64,000 bases of DNA from Mesorhizobium sp. 1M-11 (GCF_001303895.1 NZ_LJSD01000074.1:124001-188000), one strand, 5' to 3'; shown: positions 1 to 8,323, numbered from the stretch's first letter. Program-made: numbers and translations. Notes: generated from the sequence alone by a model not told the origin.

Positions 1-580
1 GCGACAGCGCATAGCCATATTCACCGAAGGCCTGATATTCGCCGACGGAGGAGGGGTTCAGCGTCGGCATGAACCAGGCCATGAAGGCGACGTCGGACTG
101 ATGCGGCATGGAAGAAGACACGCAACCGTGATCGTCTCCGGCGACGACCAGCACGCCGCCATGCGGCGAGGAACCATAGGCGTTGCCGTGCTTCAGCGCG
201 TCGCCGGCACGGTCGACGCCTGGCCCCTTGCCGTACCACATCGAAAACACGCCTTCGACGGTGCGATCCGGATTGGTTTCGACCTGCTGTGAGCCAAGTA
301 CTGCGGTGGCGGCGAGGTCTTCGTTCACGGCGGGCAGGAACTCGATGCCGTGCTGTTTGACCAACTCCTTCGCCCGCCACAGCTCCAGGTCGACGCCGCC
401 AAGCGGTGAGCCGCGATAGCCGGAGACGAAGCCGGCCGTCTTCAGGCCATGCTCCTTGTCGCGCCGCGCCTGGTCGAGCGTGATGCGCACCAGCGCCTGT
501 GTTCCGGTGAGGAAGACACGGCCGTTCTTGTTCGTATAACGGTCGTTGAGATTGTAGTCGGCAAGCAAGACGTCAGCCAC
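1..580 (-). CDS. Indolepyruvate ferredoxin oxidoreductase, N-terminal part (cut by window edge)
   Basis: The first ~193 residues of a large TPP- and Fe-S-dependent 2-oxoacid:ferredoxin oxidoreductase; fused forms are ~1150 residues. The stretch YRGSPLGGVDLELW and the later PDRTVEGVFSMWYGKGPG and AGDDHGCVSS are typical of the N-terminal pyrimidine/TPP half. The enzyme oxidatively decarboxylates aryl pyruvates (indolepyruvate, phenylpyruvate) to aryl-acetyl-CoA, which would feed the paa operon next door. I chose the GTG at 578-580 because GGGAG lies about 10 nt upstream; an in-frame ATG at 605-607 would add nine residues. It is transcribed away from the Lrp/AsnC gene, which may control it. Family confident, substrate inferred. 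Confidence 0.85.
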   Translation of the reverse strand, partial: MADVLLADYNLNDRYTNKNGRVFLTGTQALVRITLDQARRDKEHGLKTAGFVSGYRGSPLGGVDLELWRAKELVKQHGIEFLPAVNEDLAATAVLGSQQVETNPDRTVEGVFSMWYGKGPGVDRAGDALKHGNAYGSSPHGGVLVVAGDDHGCVSSSMPHQSDVAFMAWFMPTLNPSSVGEYQAFGEYGYALS

Positions 581-700
581 GGCCGGGATCTCCCGAAAGG
601 GTACCATCCGATCCAGTCTACGCTTGCTGCTTGAAATATCCTGCCAGTTTCACCCCGATTTGCTCACGATATGGTCAATTCTGCCGATTTTAGCTAGATA

Positions 701-715
701 GTTGGTAAGACCAAC
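701..715. promoter_or_regulatory. Short palindrome in the ior/Lrp divergent promoter
   Basis: GTTGGT-AAG-ACCAAC is a perfect 6-bp inverted repeat 17 bp upstream of the Lrp/AsnC start codon, in the 152-bp gap between two divergent genes. Lrp/AsnC regulators commonly bind palindromic sites in their own divergent promoter, so an autoregulatory operator is plausible. No binding data; a chance palindrome cannot be excluded. Confidence 0.35.
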
Positions 716-732
716 CGATAGGCGGGATTTCG

Positions 733-1191
733 ATGCACCTTACCGAACCGGACAGGATTCTGCTGAGGCTGCTGCAGCAGGATGCCCGCATCTCCAACCA
801 GGAACTGGCCGAGAAGGCGGGTATGTCGGCGTCCGCCTGCTGGCGGCGGGTCCGGGCGCTGGAAGAGGCAGGCATCATTTCAGGCTATGGTGCCGTCGTC
901 GATCCGCTGAAGGCCGGCCTGAATTTCTCGGCCGTGGTACATGTGATGCTGTCGCGCCACGAGGCGGATCACGTCGCCACCTTTGTCTCGCGCGTCGCGT
1001 CGCGGCCGGAGGTGCTGGAGTGTTTTTCGACCACTGGCGAGGCCGACTACCATCTGCATGTCGTCTGTCGCGACAAGGATGCCTACAACGACTTCCTCGA
1101 ACACTTCCTGTTCAGGCTGCCCGGCATTGCCCATGTGCGCACCAATCTGGTGCTCAAGGACATCAAGGTGCATGGGCAGGTGCCGGTTTAA
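733..1191 (+). CDS. Lrp/AsnC family transcriptional regulator
   Basis: A 152-residue protein of normal Lrp/AsnC length. Residues ~5-55 form the winged helix-turn-helix (ILRLLQQDARISNQELAEKA, then SASACWRRVRALEE). Residues ~65-145 form the RAM ligand-binding domain (VLECFSTTGEADYHLHVV). Such proteins sense amino acids or related acids and usually regulate the divergent gene. Here that gene is an aryl-pyruvate oxidoreductase, so control by an aromatic amino acid or its keto acid is a reasonable inference. It converges on paaZ with only 2 bp between the stop codons. Confidence 0.9.
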   Translation: MHLTEPDRILLRLLQQDARISNQELAEKAGMSASACWRRVRALEEAGIISGYGAVVDPLKAGLNFSAVVHVMLSRHEADHVATFVSRVASRPEVLECFSTTGEADYHLHVVCRDKDAYNDFLEHFLFRLPGIAHVRTNLVLKDIKVHGQVPV

Positions 1192-1193
1192 GG

Positions 1194-3254
1194 CTACTGC
1201 GGCCAGGTCTTCGCCACCATGGTCAGCACGTCGTATTGCGCCACCACCTGCGTGTCCTGGTTGGTCACCGTGCAGTCCCAGCGCACCTCGCCATAGCTTT
1301 CGGTCTCGCGCGGATTGATCTGCTTGGCCGTCAGCGTCACCTGTAGCGTGTCGCCGGGATTGACCGGCGTGAGGAAGCGCAGCGAGTCCACGCCGTAATT
1401 GGCGAGCACCGGCCCAGGCGCCGGGTCGACGAACAGGCCGGCGGCGAAGGAGACGATCAGATAGCCGTGCGCCACACGTCCCTCGAAGAACGGGTTCGCC
1501 CTGGCTGCTTCCTCGTCCATATGGGCGTAGAAGGTGTCGCCGGTGAAATTGGCGAAATGCTCGATGTCCTCCAGCGTCACCGTGCGAGTGCCCGTCACCA
1601 ACTGGTCGCCGATCTCCAGTTCGGCGAGTGACTTGCGGAAGGGATGCACATCGTCATGCTTGGCCTTCGCGCCCTGCATCCAGCGACCTGCCACTTCCGA
1701 AAGCAGCCAGGGTGCTGCCTGCACCGCCGTGCGCTGCATGTAGTGCTTGACGGAGCGCATGCCGCCAAGCTCCTCGCCGCCACCGGCGCGGCCGGGGCCG
1801 CCATGCACCAGAACCGGCAAAGGTGAGCCGTGGCCGGTCGACGATTTCGCGCTGGCGCGGTTGCCGATCATGACGCGACCGTGCCAGGGGCCCAGCGCAT
1901 GGACCGTGTCGCGCGCGAATTTCGAGTCATTGGTGAAGACGGATGCCACAAGGCTGCCCTTGCCGCGCCGCGCCAGCACGGCGGCTTCTTCAGCGATCTC
2001 ATAGGGAATGATCGTGCTGACAGGCCCGAAGGCCTCCACGTCGTGTACCGCGTTCGCGGCACCCGGCCTGTCGCAATAAAGCAGCACGGGGCTGAGGAAC
2101 GCGCCGGCCTCGGCATCGCCTGAAATGACATTCGGCTTGTCCGGATCGCCGGCGACGATTTCGGCATCACCCTGCAGGTCCCTGATCCGGGCCCGCACCT
2201 CGTCGCGCTGCGCCAGGCTCGCCAGTGGCCCCATCTTGATGCCGTCCTCGCCGGGATTGCCAAGCGGGGTCTTGGCCAGGCGTTCGCCGAGAGCCTTGAT
2301 CAGGGCGTCGACGCTGGCGCGTGGCGCGATCACCCGGCGGATGGCCGTGCACTTCTGGCCGGCCTTGGCGGTCATCTCGCGCGCCACTTCCTTGACGAAA
2401 AGGTCGAATTCCTCGGTGCCGGCAACCGCGTCGGGCCCGAGGATCGCCGCGTTGAGCGAATCCGCCTCCATGGTAAAGCGCACGGAGTTCTCGACGATCG
2501 TCGGATGTGCCTTCAGCTTGCGCCCGGTCGCGGCCGAACCGGTGAAAGTCACCACATCCTGGCAGTCGACATGGTCGAGCAGGTCGCCGACCGAACCGCT
2601 GACCAATTGCAAGGCACCCTTGGGCAGGATGTCGAGATCGATGATCCGGCGCACCATCAGCTCGGTCAGATAGGCGGTCTGGCTGGCCGGCTTGACGATT
2701 GCCGGCATGCCGGCAAGCAGCGTGGGAGCAAGCTTTTCCAGCATGCCCCAGCAAGGGAAGTTGAAGGCGTTGATGTGGATAGCCACGCCTTCCAGCGGCG
2801 TCAGGATATGCTGGGCGGAAAAACTGTTGTCGCGCGACAGAAGCTCGACGTCGCCGTCGACCAGCGTGTGCGTGTTGGGCAGCTCGCGCCGGCCCTTCGA
2901 CGCGTAGGAAAGCAGCGTGCCAATGCCGCCCTCGATGTCGATCCAGCTGTCGGTGCGGGTAGCGCCTGTCGCCGTCGACAGCGCGTAGAATTCTTCCTTG
3001 GCCTCCATCAGCGCCTGGCCGAGCGCTTTCAGCATCAGCGCCCGCTCGTGGAAACTCATCCGGCGCAGTGCCGGATTGCCTGTTTCGCGGCCGAAACCGA
3101 GGGCCGCCTTGAAGTCGATGCCACTGGCATCGATCAGCGCCACAGGTTGTCCGGTCGCGGCATCGAGCAGCGACACCGCCTTGCCGGCACCGCGAACCCA
3201 TTGCCCGGCAATGTAGGATTCCAGCTGGCGGACATTCTTCAGGGGCGCGTTCAT
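1194..3254 (-). CDS. paaZ: Oxepin-CoA hydrolase / 3-oxo-5,6-dehydrosuberyl-CoA semialdehyde dehydrogenase
   Basis: Bifunctional ring-opening enzyme of phenylacetate degradation, 686 residues, the usual PaaZ length. Residues ~1-520 are an aldehyde dehydrogenase domain, with the catalytic Cys in AKAGQKCTAIRR. Residues ~545-686 are a MaoC-like (R)-hydratase domain (GDTFYAHMDEEAA, VAHGYLIVSFAAG) that hydrolyses oxepin-CoA. It is the last gene of the leftward paa operon, 39 bp after a Paa-type ferritin-like gene. Both domains appear complete, so this organism should make 3-oxo-5,6-dehydrosuberyl-CoA without a separate hydratase. Confidence 0.95.
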   Translation of the reverse strand: MNAPLKNVRQLESYIAGQWVRGAGKAVSLLDAATGQPVALIDASGIDFKAALGFGRETGNPALRRMSFHERALMLKALGQALMEAKEEFYALSTATGATRTDSWIDIEGGIGTLLSYASKGRRELPNTHTLVDGDVELLSRDNSFSAQHILTPLEGVAIHINAFNFPCWGMLEKLAPTLLAGMPAIVKPASQTAYLTELMVRRIIDLDILPKGALQLVSGSVGDLLDHVDCQDVVTFTGSAATGRKLKAHPTIVENSVRFTMEADSLNAAILGPDAVAGTEEFDLFVKEVAREMTAKAGQKCTAIRRVIAPRASVDALIKALGERLAKTPLGNPGEDGIKMGPLASLAQRDEVRARIRDLQGDAEIVAGDPDKPNVISGDAEAGAFLSPVLLYCDRPGAANAVHDVEAFGPVSTIIPYEIAEEAAVLARRGKGSLVASVFTNDSKFARDTVHALGPWHGRVMIGNRASAKSSTGHGSPLPVLVHGGPGRAGGGEELGGMRSVKHYMQRTAVQAAPWLLSEVAGRWMQGAKAKHDDVHPFRKSLAELEIGDQLVTGTRTVTLEDIEHFANFTGDTFYAHMDEEAARANPFFEGRVAHGYLIVSFAAGLFVDPAPGPVLANYGVDSLRFLTPVNPGDTLQVTLTAKQINPRETESYGEVRWDCTVTNQDTQVVAQYDVLTMVAKTWPQ

Positions 3255-3293
3255 GGCTGGCTCCTCGATGGCTGTGAAAGGCGGGCAGGTGGA

Positions 3294-4064
3294 TCAGCGC
3301 AGGCCGATATCGCCCAGAAAACTGTCGACTTGGCGTGCCCATTCGGCGGCGAGTTCCGCATTGCCGGTATGGCGCAGGCCGAATTTCTTCTGCGTGTCGA
3401 AATGCTGGGATGCTGCGGCACCGAAGCTTGCCGCGACGCGCGGGCGCCAATAGGCGATCGATGCAGTGATCGGCGGCTTGTTGGCCTTGTCCTGCAGCAG
3501 CTTGCGCAGGCCTTCCTCGCCGAGTTCCATGTGCCGGCGCTCACGCGGCAGGATCGTCCGGAAGATGTCGCCGAGCGGCTGATAGGACAGGCTGGAAAGC
3601 TCGTCGAGCTGGAGCGTCACCGCCCGACCCATCAGCACGTTCATGACGACGGCGTCGAGCCAGTCCTGCAGTGGATAGTGCAGCACGGCCAACCGCATGT
3701 CCGAGCCATGGCGCGCAGCACCCAGGTCGCTGTCGCGGGCGACACGCGCCGTCCAGGGATGATGGTTGGCATAGCGAGAAATGTCGGCGCCGAATTCGCC
3801 CATCACGGCAAGCACACGCTCGGCATGGTCGAGTTTCTCCAGCACGATGCGGGAAGCGGCGATGCGCTCCTTGATACCGGGGCCCTGGTTGACGATGTCG
3901 GCAAAGCCTGCAGCACCCGCCAGCTCGCTGTCGACGAAGGTCGCCATCAAACGCAGCAATTCGCCGCGATAGCGCGGCGGCGCGTTTTCCGGTGTCGTCA
4001 GCTTGCCGCCCTGGGCGAGATAGTCCTCCAGCGGCATGCTTTCTTGCGGATCACTACTGGTCAT
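3294..4064 (-). CDS. Extra PaaA/PaaC-type ferritin-like protein of the paa operon
   Basis: A 256-residue helical protein of the phenylacetic acid catabolic (PaaA/PaaC) ferritin-like superfamily. It has acidic/histidine segments that could bind a di-iron site (EKLDHAERVL near residue 77 and RERRHMELGEEGL near residue 175), but I cannot confirm all ligands. It overlaps the end of paaE by 11 bp and is followed by paaZ, so it is co-expressed with the epoxidase. The operon already has paaA and paaC, so this is a fifth component whose role is not known from the E. coli system. It might be a scaffold, a second oxygenase subunit or an epoxide-handling protein. Confidence 0.75.
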   Translation of the reverse strand: MTSSDPQESMPLEDYLAQGGKLTTPENAPPRYRGELLRLMATFVDSELAGAAGFADIVNQGPGIKERIAASRIVLEKLDHAERVLAVMGEFGADISRYANHHPWTARVARDSDLGAARHGSDMRLAVLHYPLQDWLDAVVMNVLMGRAVTLQLDELSSLSYQPLGDIFRTILPRERRHMELGEEGLRKLLQDKANKPPITASIAYWRPRVAASFGAAASQHFDTQKKFGLRHTGNAELAAEWARQVDSFLGDIGLR

Positions 4065-5127
4065 AGGTCACCACCACATGGTCCGACAAGGGATGGCACT
4101 GGCAGGTCAGCACGTAGCCTTGGCGCACCTCGTAGTCCTCCAGCGCGTGGTTGGTCTCCATCTCGACCTCGCCTTCCAGAACCATGGCGCGGCAGGTCGA
4201 GCAGACGCCGGCCTTGCAGGCAAAAGGCGCGTCGAGGCTGGCAGCCAGTGCCGCCTCCAGGAGGGTTTCGCCCTTCTTCGCCATTTCGATGATGCGGGTG
4301 GAGCCGTCGAGCGTGATCGTCGCCTTGCAAGTCTCGGCCTTGGCGCCATCGGCGGCGGTCTTGACGACATGCTTGGCACGGCGCGGGGCGGAGGCAAACA
4401 GCTCGAACTTGATCTGGTCGTCACGCAATCCGTGTTCGCGCAGCGACGCGGCGATCGCCAGCATCATCGGCTCCGGTCCGCAGATGAAGGCCATATCGAC
4501 TGCATCGATGTTGACCCATCCCTTGAACAGGCGCGCACATTTCTCGGCATCGATGCGGCCCGAGAACAGGTCGATCTCCTGCGCTTCGCTTTCCAGGACG
4601 TGCACCACGTTGAAACGTCCGAGATGGGTGTTCTTGATATCCTCCAGTTCCTCGCGGAACATGATCGAGTTGATCGAGCGGTTGCCGTAGATCAGCGTGA
4701 AGCGCGACCCGGGTTCGCGCGCCAGCGTCGTCTTGATCAGCGACAGCACCGGCGTGATGCCGCTGCCGCCGGCGAAGGCGAGATAGTGCCGGCTCACTTC
4801 GGGCTGCAGCGGCACGTGGAAAGCGCCCATCGGTGCCATGGCTTCCAGCGCATCGCCCGCTTTCAGCTCCTCATTGGCCCAGGTCGAGAAGGCGCCGCCG
4901 TCGACACGCTTGATGCCGACCCGGAGCAGCCCTTCATCCTTGCCTGTGCAAATCGAATAGGAGCGGCGCAACTCCTCGCCGTCGAACGAACGGCGGAAGG
5001 TCAGGTACTGGCCCTGCGTGAAGTCGAAGGCCTGGCGGTCTTCATCGCGGGGGGCAAGTGTCACCACCACGGCGTCGCGGGTCTCGCGGCGGATTTCGGT
5101 GACCTCAAGGGGGAAGAAGCGGGCCAT
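4054..5127 (-). CDS. paaE: Phenylacetyl-CoA 1,2-epoxidase reductase subunit
   Basis: A 357-residue reductase that passes electrons from NADPH to the PaaABC oxygenase. Residues ~1-105 form an FAD-binding ferredoxin-reductase domain (RRSYSICTG). The NAD(P) domain follows (GGSGITPVLSLIKTTL, CGPEPMM). The C-terminus is a plant-type [2Fe-2S] ferredoxin domain with CKAGVCSTCRAMV and a distal Cys in TCQCHP. Length and domain order match PaaE. It lies 7 bp after paaD and overlaps the next gene. Confidence 0.95.
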   Translation of the reverse strand: MARFFPLEVTEIRRETRDAVVVTLAPRDEDRQAFDFTQGQYLTFRRSFDGEELRRSYSICTGKDEGLLRVGIKRVDGGAFSTWANEELKAGDALEAMAPMGAFHVPLQPEVSRHYLAFAGGSGITPVLSLIKTTLAREPGSRFTLIYGNRSINSIMFREELEDIKNTHLGRFNVVHVLESEAQEIDLFSGRIDAEKCARLFKGWVNIDAVDMAFICGPEPMMLAIAASLREHGLRDDQIKFELFASAPRRAKHVVKTAADGAKAETCKATITLDGSTRIIEMAKKGETLLEAALAASLDAPFACKAGVCSTCRAMVLEGEVEMETNHALEDYEVRQGYVLTCQCHPLSDHVVVTYDQ

Positions 5128-5134
5128 CGGCGCC

Positions 5135-5638
5135 TCAGATGCTCTTGAAATAATCGAAGGGTTCCAGGCACTCGGTGCAGCGGTAGTGCGCCTTGCACGG
5201 TGTGGAACCGAACTGGCTGATACGCTCCGTTTTCGTGGAGCCGCATTGCGGGCAGGCGACAGTCAGCGGCATCAACGCGCCTGCGCAGGCCGCCGTGCCT
5301 TCCTGGGGCGGAGCGATGCCATAGGTGCTCAGCTTCTCGCGCCCTTCGGCACTGATCCAGGCCGTGGTCCATGCCGGCGAGAGCTGCCGCTTGAGCGCGA
5401 GCTTTTCGATGCCGTGTTCGACCAGTGTCCGTTCGATCTCGAGGTTGATCACGCCGGTCGCCGGGCAACCGGAATAGGTCGGCGTCACCGTCACTTCCAG
5501 CGTGTCGCCGCGCCAGGCGACATCGCGGATGATACCGAGATCGATGAGGGAGATGACCGGGATTTCCGGATCGGGGATCTCGGCAAGCCAGGACCAGACC
5601 TGGCTGAGACGGGGGCGGGTGATGGCGGCGACGTTCAT
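5135..5638 (-). CDS. paaD: PaaD, Fe-S/MIP18-type accessory protein of the epoxidase
   Basis: A 167-residue protein with an N-terminal MIP18/DUF59 domain (IPDPEIPVISLIDLGIIRDV). The C-terminus has two paired-cysteine groups (CPQCGSTKTE and CKAHYRCTECLEP), likely a metal or Fe-S site. PaaD is needed for epoxidase activity in vivo and is thought to assist Fe-S maturation. I start at the ATG before NVAAITRPRL; a longer reading frame exists upstream, but it would run into paaC and has no support. Confidence 0.92.
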   Translation of the reverse strand: MNVAAITRPRLSQVWSWLAEIPDPEIPVISLIDLGIIRDVAWRGDTLEVTVTPTYSGCPATGVINLEIERTLVEHGIEKLALKRQLSPAWTTAWISAEGREKLSTYGIAPPQEGTAACAGALMPLTVACPQCGSTKTERISQFGSTPCKAHYRCTECLEPFDYFKSI

Positions 5639-5645
5639 GACGGCC

Positions 5646-6407
5646 TCACCATTTCGCGCCGGGATAGGCGCGCTGCAGGAACTGCATTTCGGCCAGGATG
5701 AAACCGAGATGTTCCGAATGCACACCGCGCTTGCCGCCTTTCTGGGCGTAGCTCTTGTCCGGCGCTTTCAGCGTGGCCTCGGCCAGCGTGCGATTGACGT
5801 GCTGGTCCCAGGCTGGCCGCAGCGAAGCGGGTGCCGGGGCGATGCCGGCTGCTTCCAACTCGTCGTCCAGCGCATCGCCGAGGAACATCTCGCCCGTATA
5901 GGGCCATAGGAAGTCCAGCGCCGCCTGCATCCGGGTCTGGCTTTCGCGGGTTCCGTCGCCCAGCCGCACGACGAGGTCGGTGCTGCGATCGAGATGATAG
6001 GCGACCTCCTTGGAAGCCTTCTCTGCGATCTCGGCGACGCGCTTGTCGCTGGAATGCACAAGAGCCTTCAGCATCGGCAGGTGCCAGGCATCGAACAGGA
6101 ACTGGCGCATGATGGTGCGGCCGAAATCGCCGTTCGGCTGCTCGACCAGCAGCAGGTTACGATAGCCGGAGGCGTCGCGCAGGAAGGCCAGCGTGTCGGC
6201 CGTCTTGCCCTTGCCTTCGGCTTCGCAGGCAAGACCGAGCCAGAGCTGCGCCTGGCCGACATGGTCGAGCGCTGTGTTGGCGAGCGCGATGTCTTCCTCG
6301 AGCGCCGGCGAATGGCCGCACCATTCGGAATCGCGATGGCCGAGGATCAGGCAATTGTCGCCCATGCGCAGTGCGAATTCCGCTATTGCCTCGGGAGTGG
6401 CGCCCAT
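5646..6407 (-). CDS. paaC: Phenylacetyl-CoA 1,2-epoxidase subunit PaaC
   Basis: A 253-residue ferritin-like structural subunit that pairs with catalytic PaaA. Recognisable segments are GDNCLILGHRDSEWCGHSP, ALDHVGQAQLWL and SKEVAYHLDRSTDLVVRLGDG. The ATG overlaps the paaB stop codon as TGATG, showing translational coupling; a GTG one codon earlier is also possible. It ends 7 bp before paaD. Confidence 0.93.
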   Translation of the reverse strand: MGATPEAIAEFALRMGDNCLILGHRDSEWCGHSPALEEDIALANTALDHVGQAQLWLGLACEAEGKGKTADTLAFLRDASGYRNLLLVEQPNGDFGRTIMRQFLFDAWHLPMLKALVHSSDKRVAEIAEKASKEVAYHLDRSTDLVVRLGDGTRESQTRMQAALDFLWPYTGEMFLGDALDDELEAAGIAPAPASLRPAWDQHVNRTLAEATLKAPDKSYAQKGGKRGVHSEHLGFILAEMQFLQRAYPGAKW

Positions 6408-6691
6408 CACATGTGCCCCACTTCGTCCGGCACGTCGAAGAAGGTCGGGTGCCGGTAGACCTTGGAATTGGCGGGATCGAACAGCGGGCCTTTGTCGGAC
6501 GGCGCGCTGGCCACCACATCGGACGAGCGCACCACCCAGATGCTCACGCCTTCGTTGCGGCGGGTATAGACGTCGCGCGCATTGTGGATCGCCATCTTGG
6601 CGTCCGGCGCGTGCAGGCTACCGACGTGGCGATGGTTGAGGCCGTGCTGGCCGCGGATGAACACTTCCCACAAGGGCCATTCGCTTGTCAT
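6407..6691 (-). CDS. paaB: Phenylacetyl-CoA 1,2-epoxidase subunit PaaB
   Basis: A small 94-residue subunit with the signatures WPLWEVFIRGQHGLNHRHVG and a run of NEGVSIWVVRSSDVVAS. PaaB bridges the PaaAC heterodimers. It overlaps the membrane protein gene upstream by 4 bp (ATGA) and paaC downstream, so it is tightly coupled on both sides. Confidence 0.93.
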   Translation of the reverse strand: MTSEWPLWEVFIRGQHGLNHRHVGSLHAPDAKMAIHNARDVYTRRNEGVSIWVVRSSDVVASAPSDKGPLFDPANSKVYRHPTFFDVPDEVGHM

Positions 6692-7101
6692 GTCAGGCTC
6701 CTCTGCGCGCTCGAGCCGCGCTCTTTCATGAACAGTCCGGTCAGCACCACCGCCAGGGCGGCAAGTGCGGCAGTCTGCAGCCAGTAGATGGCGGTGCCGC
6801 GCCAGCTCAGCACCTCGGCGAGTTCACTGGATTGGTTGATGTAGGCAAGCCCGATCACAGTCGCCCAGATCGAGATCAGCGCGAATGGCACCACCGCTCG
6901 GTCACGCGAGGCCGCAAAGAACAACGCCGCATAGGTGACAAGCGTGAAGGAGATGATGCGGTCCTGGTAGGCGTAGAAAGGCGTGTCGAAATAGACGAAC
7001 AGCACCGGCACCTTGAGGCCGAGGAAATGGGCCGCGCCCATGCACAGGAAGAAGGCGACGCAGATCAGAAGCAATATCCTCAGGATCGGGGAGGGTGCCA
7101 T
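6688..7101 (-). CDS. Small membrane protein within the paa operon
   Basis: A 137-residue protein with about four hydrophobic helices (residues ~5-25, 40-60, 65-85, 105-125 of MAPSPILRILLLICVAFFLC onward). I do not recognise a family. It is inserted between paaA and paaB, a position where classical operons have no gene, and its stop overlaps the paaB start by 4 bp. I prefer the ATG at 7099-7101 because GGAG lies 6 nt upstream; an ATG four codons earlier is possible. Co-expression suggests a role near the epoxidase or in handling phenylacetate at the membrane, but this is inference only. Confidence 0.75.
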   Translation of the reverse strand: MAPSPILRILLLICVAFFLCMGAAHFLGLKVPVLFVYFDTPFYAYQDRIISFTLVTYAALFFAASRDRAVVPFALISIWATVIGLAYINQSSELAEVLSWRGTAIYWLQTAALAALAVVLTGLFMKERGSSAQRSLT

Positions 7102-7119
7102 TGTGCGCTCCATCGCGGT

Positions 7120-8118
7120 TTACGCTGCTGCCGCCGGCGTCTTGCGAACGGCATGTTTTTCGGCATGCACGGTGAGCGCGTCGCGGAACCAGGCGCCGTC
7201 GTCCCAGGCCTTGCGGCGGGCTTCCAGCCGTTCGCGGTTGCAGGGGCCGTTGCCGGCGATCACCTCGAAGAATTCGGTCCAGTCCGGCTCGCCGAAATCA
7301 TGGCCGCCTTTCTCCTCGTTCCACTTCAGGTCGGGATCGGGAACGGTGAGGCCCAGGAACCTGGCCTGCGGCACAGTCTGGTCGACGAATTTCTGGCGCA
7401 ACTCGTCGTTGGAGTCCTGCTTGATGTTCCAGGCCATCGACTGGGCCGAGTGGACCGAGGCATCGTCCGAAGGGCCGAACATCATCAATGACGGCCACCA
7501 CCAGCGGTTCAGCGCATCCTGCGCCATCGCCTTCTGCTCAGGCGTGCCCTTGCACAGGACGGTCAGGATGTCGAAGCCCTGGCGCTGGTGGAAGCTCTCC
7601 TCCTTGCAGATGCGCACCATGGCGCGCGCATAGGGCCCGTAGGAGCAGCGCTGCAGCGGCACCTGGTTCATGATCGCGGCGCCGTCGACCAGCCAGCCGA
7701 TGGCGCCGATGTCGGCCCAGGTGAGCGTCGGATAGTTGAAGATCGAGGAGTATTTCGCCTTGCCGGAATGCAGCTGTCCGTACATCTCGTCGCGGCTGAT
7801 GCCGAGCGTCTCGGCCGCGCAATAGAGATAGAGCCCATGGCCGGCCTCGTCCTGCACCTTGGCGAGCAGGATCGCCTTGCGCTCCAGCGTCGGCGCGCGG
7901 GTGATCCAGTTGCCTTCCGGCAACTGGCCGACGATCTCGGAATGGGCGTGCTGGGAAATCTGCCGGATCAGCGTCTTGCGATAGGCTTCCGGCATCCATT
8001 CCTTCGGCTCGATCTTCTGGCCGGCATCGATGCGCTCCTGGAAAGCCCGTTCCTGCGGCTCCATCTCATCCAGGCTCTTGACCCGAGCCGCGTCCGTCTT
8101 GACCATCTGTGCATACAT
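7120..8118 (-). CDS. paaA: Phenylacetyl-CoA 1,2-epoxidase catalytic subunit PaaA
   Basis: The 332-residue di-iron catalytic subunit that epoxidises the ring of phenylacetyl-CoA. Typical segments are QISQHAHSEIVGQLPEGNW, KVQDEAGHGLYLYCAAETLG, ICKEESFHQRQGF and FGEPDWTEFFEVI; the EAGH and EESFH parts carry di-iron ligands. A GGAGACGTCGCC ribosome site precedes the ATG. The next upstream element in the transcript is a remnant of paaJ. Confidence 0.96.
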   Translation of the reverse strand: MYAQMVKTDAARVKSLDEMEPQERAFQERIDAGQKIEPKEWMPEAYRKTLIRQISQHAHSEIVGQLPEGNWITRAPTLERKAILLAKVQDEAGHGLYLYCAAETLGISRDEMYGQLHSGKAKYSSIFNYPTLTWADIGAIGWLVDGAAIMNQVPLQRCSYGPYARAMVRICKEESFHQRQGFDILTVLCKGTPEQKAMAQDALNRWWWPSLMMFGPSDDASVHSAQSMAWNIKQDSNDELRQKFVDQTVPQARFLGLTVPDPDLKWNEEKGGHDFGEPDWTEFFEVIAGNGPCNRERLEARRKAWDDGAWFRDALTVHAEKHAVRKTPAAAA

Positions 8119-8159
8119 GGCGACGTCTCCTTTTCCTGATCGCGTTTGAGGATCGCGCG

Positions 8160-8294
8160 TCAGACGCGTCCGACGATCAATGCGATGGCGGCGAGGGGAA
8201 GTGCTGCCAGATCATCAGCCTGGATCGCCGCCAGCGCGCCGCCATAACGGCTCGTCGGCGCGCGAACGGTGTCGCAGATAGAAGCTTCCGGCAT
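8160..8294 (-). pseudogene. paaJ: Truncated N-terminal remnant of a beta-ketoadipyl-CoA thiolase
   Basis: A 44-codon open frame beginning ATG CCG GAA GCT, with a strong GGAGG ribosome site 6 nt upstream. Its residues match the start of PaaJ/PcaF thiolases: ASICDTVRAPTSRYGGAL, then QADDLAALPLAAI. Functional thiolases are ~400 residues and carry catalytic Cys and His that are absent here. After IALIVGRV the frame stops and paaA follows 41 bp later, as if a deletion removed the rest. It is the first cistron after the operon promoter and may now act only as a translated leader. A functional thiolase must be encoded elsewhere if the pathway runs to completion. Confidence 0.8.
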
Positions 8295-8323
8295 GGGTTT
8301 CCTCCCCGTCGGTTTGCTCTGCC

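Noticed and set aside
2505..4292. A 595-codon open frame on the plus strand across paaZ and the ferritin-like gene
   Set aside because: Antisense shadow of well-supported paa genes.
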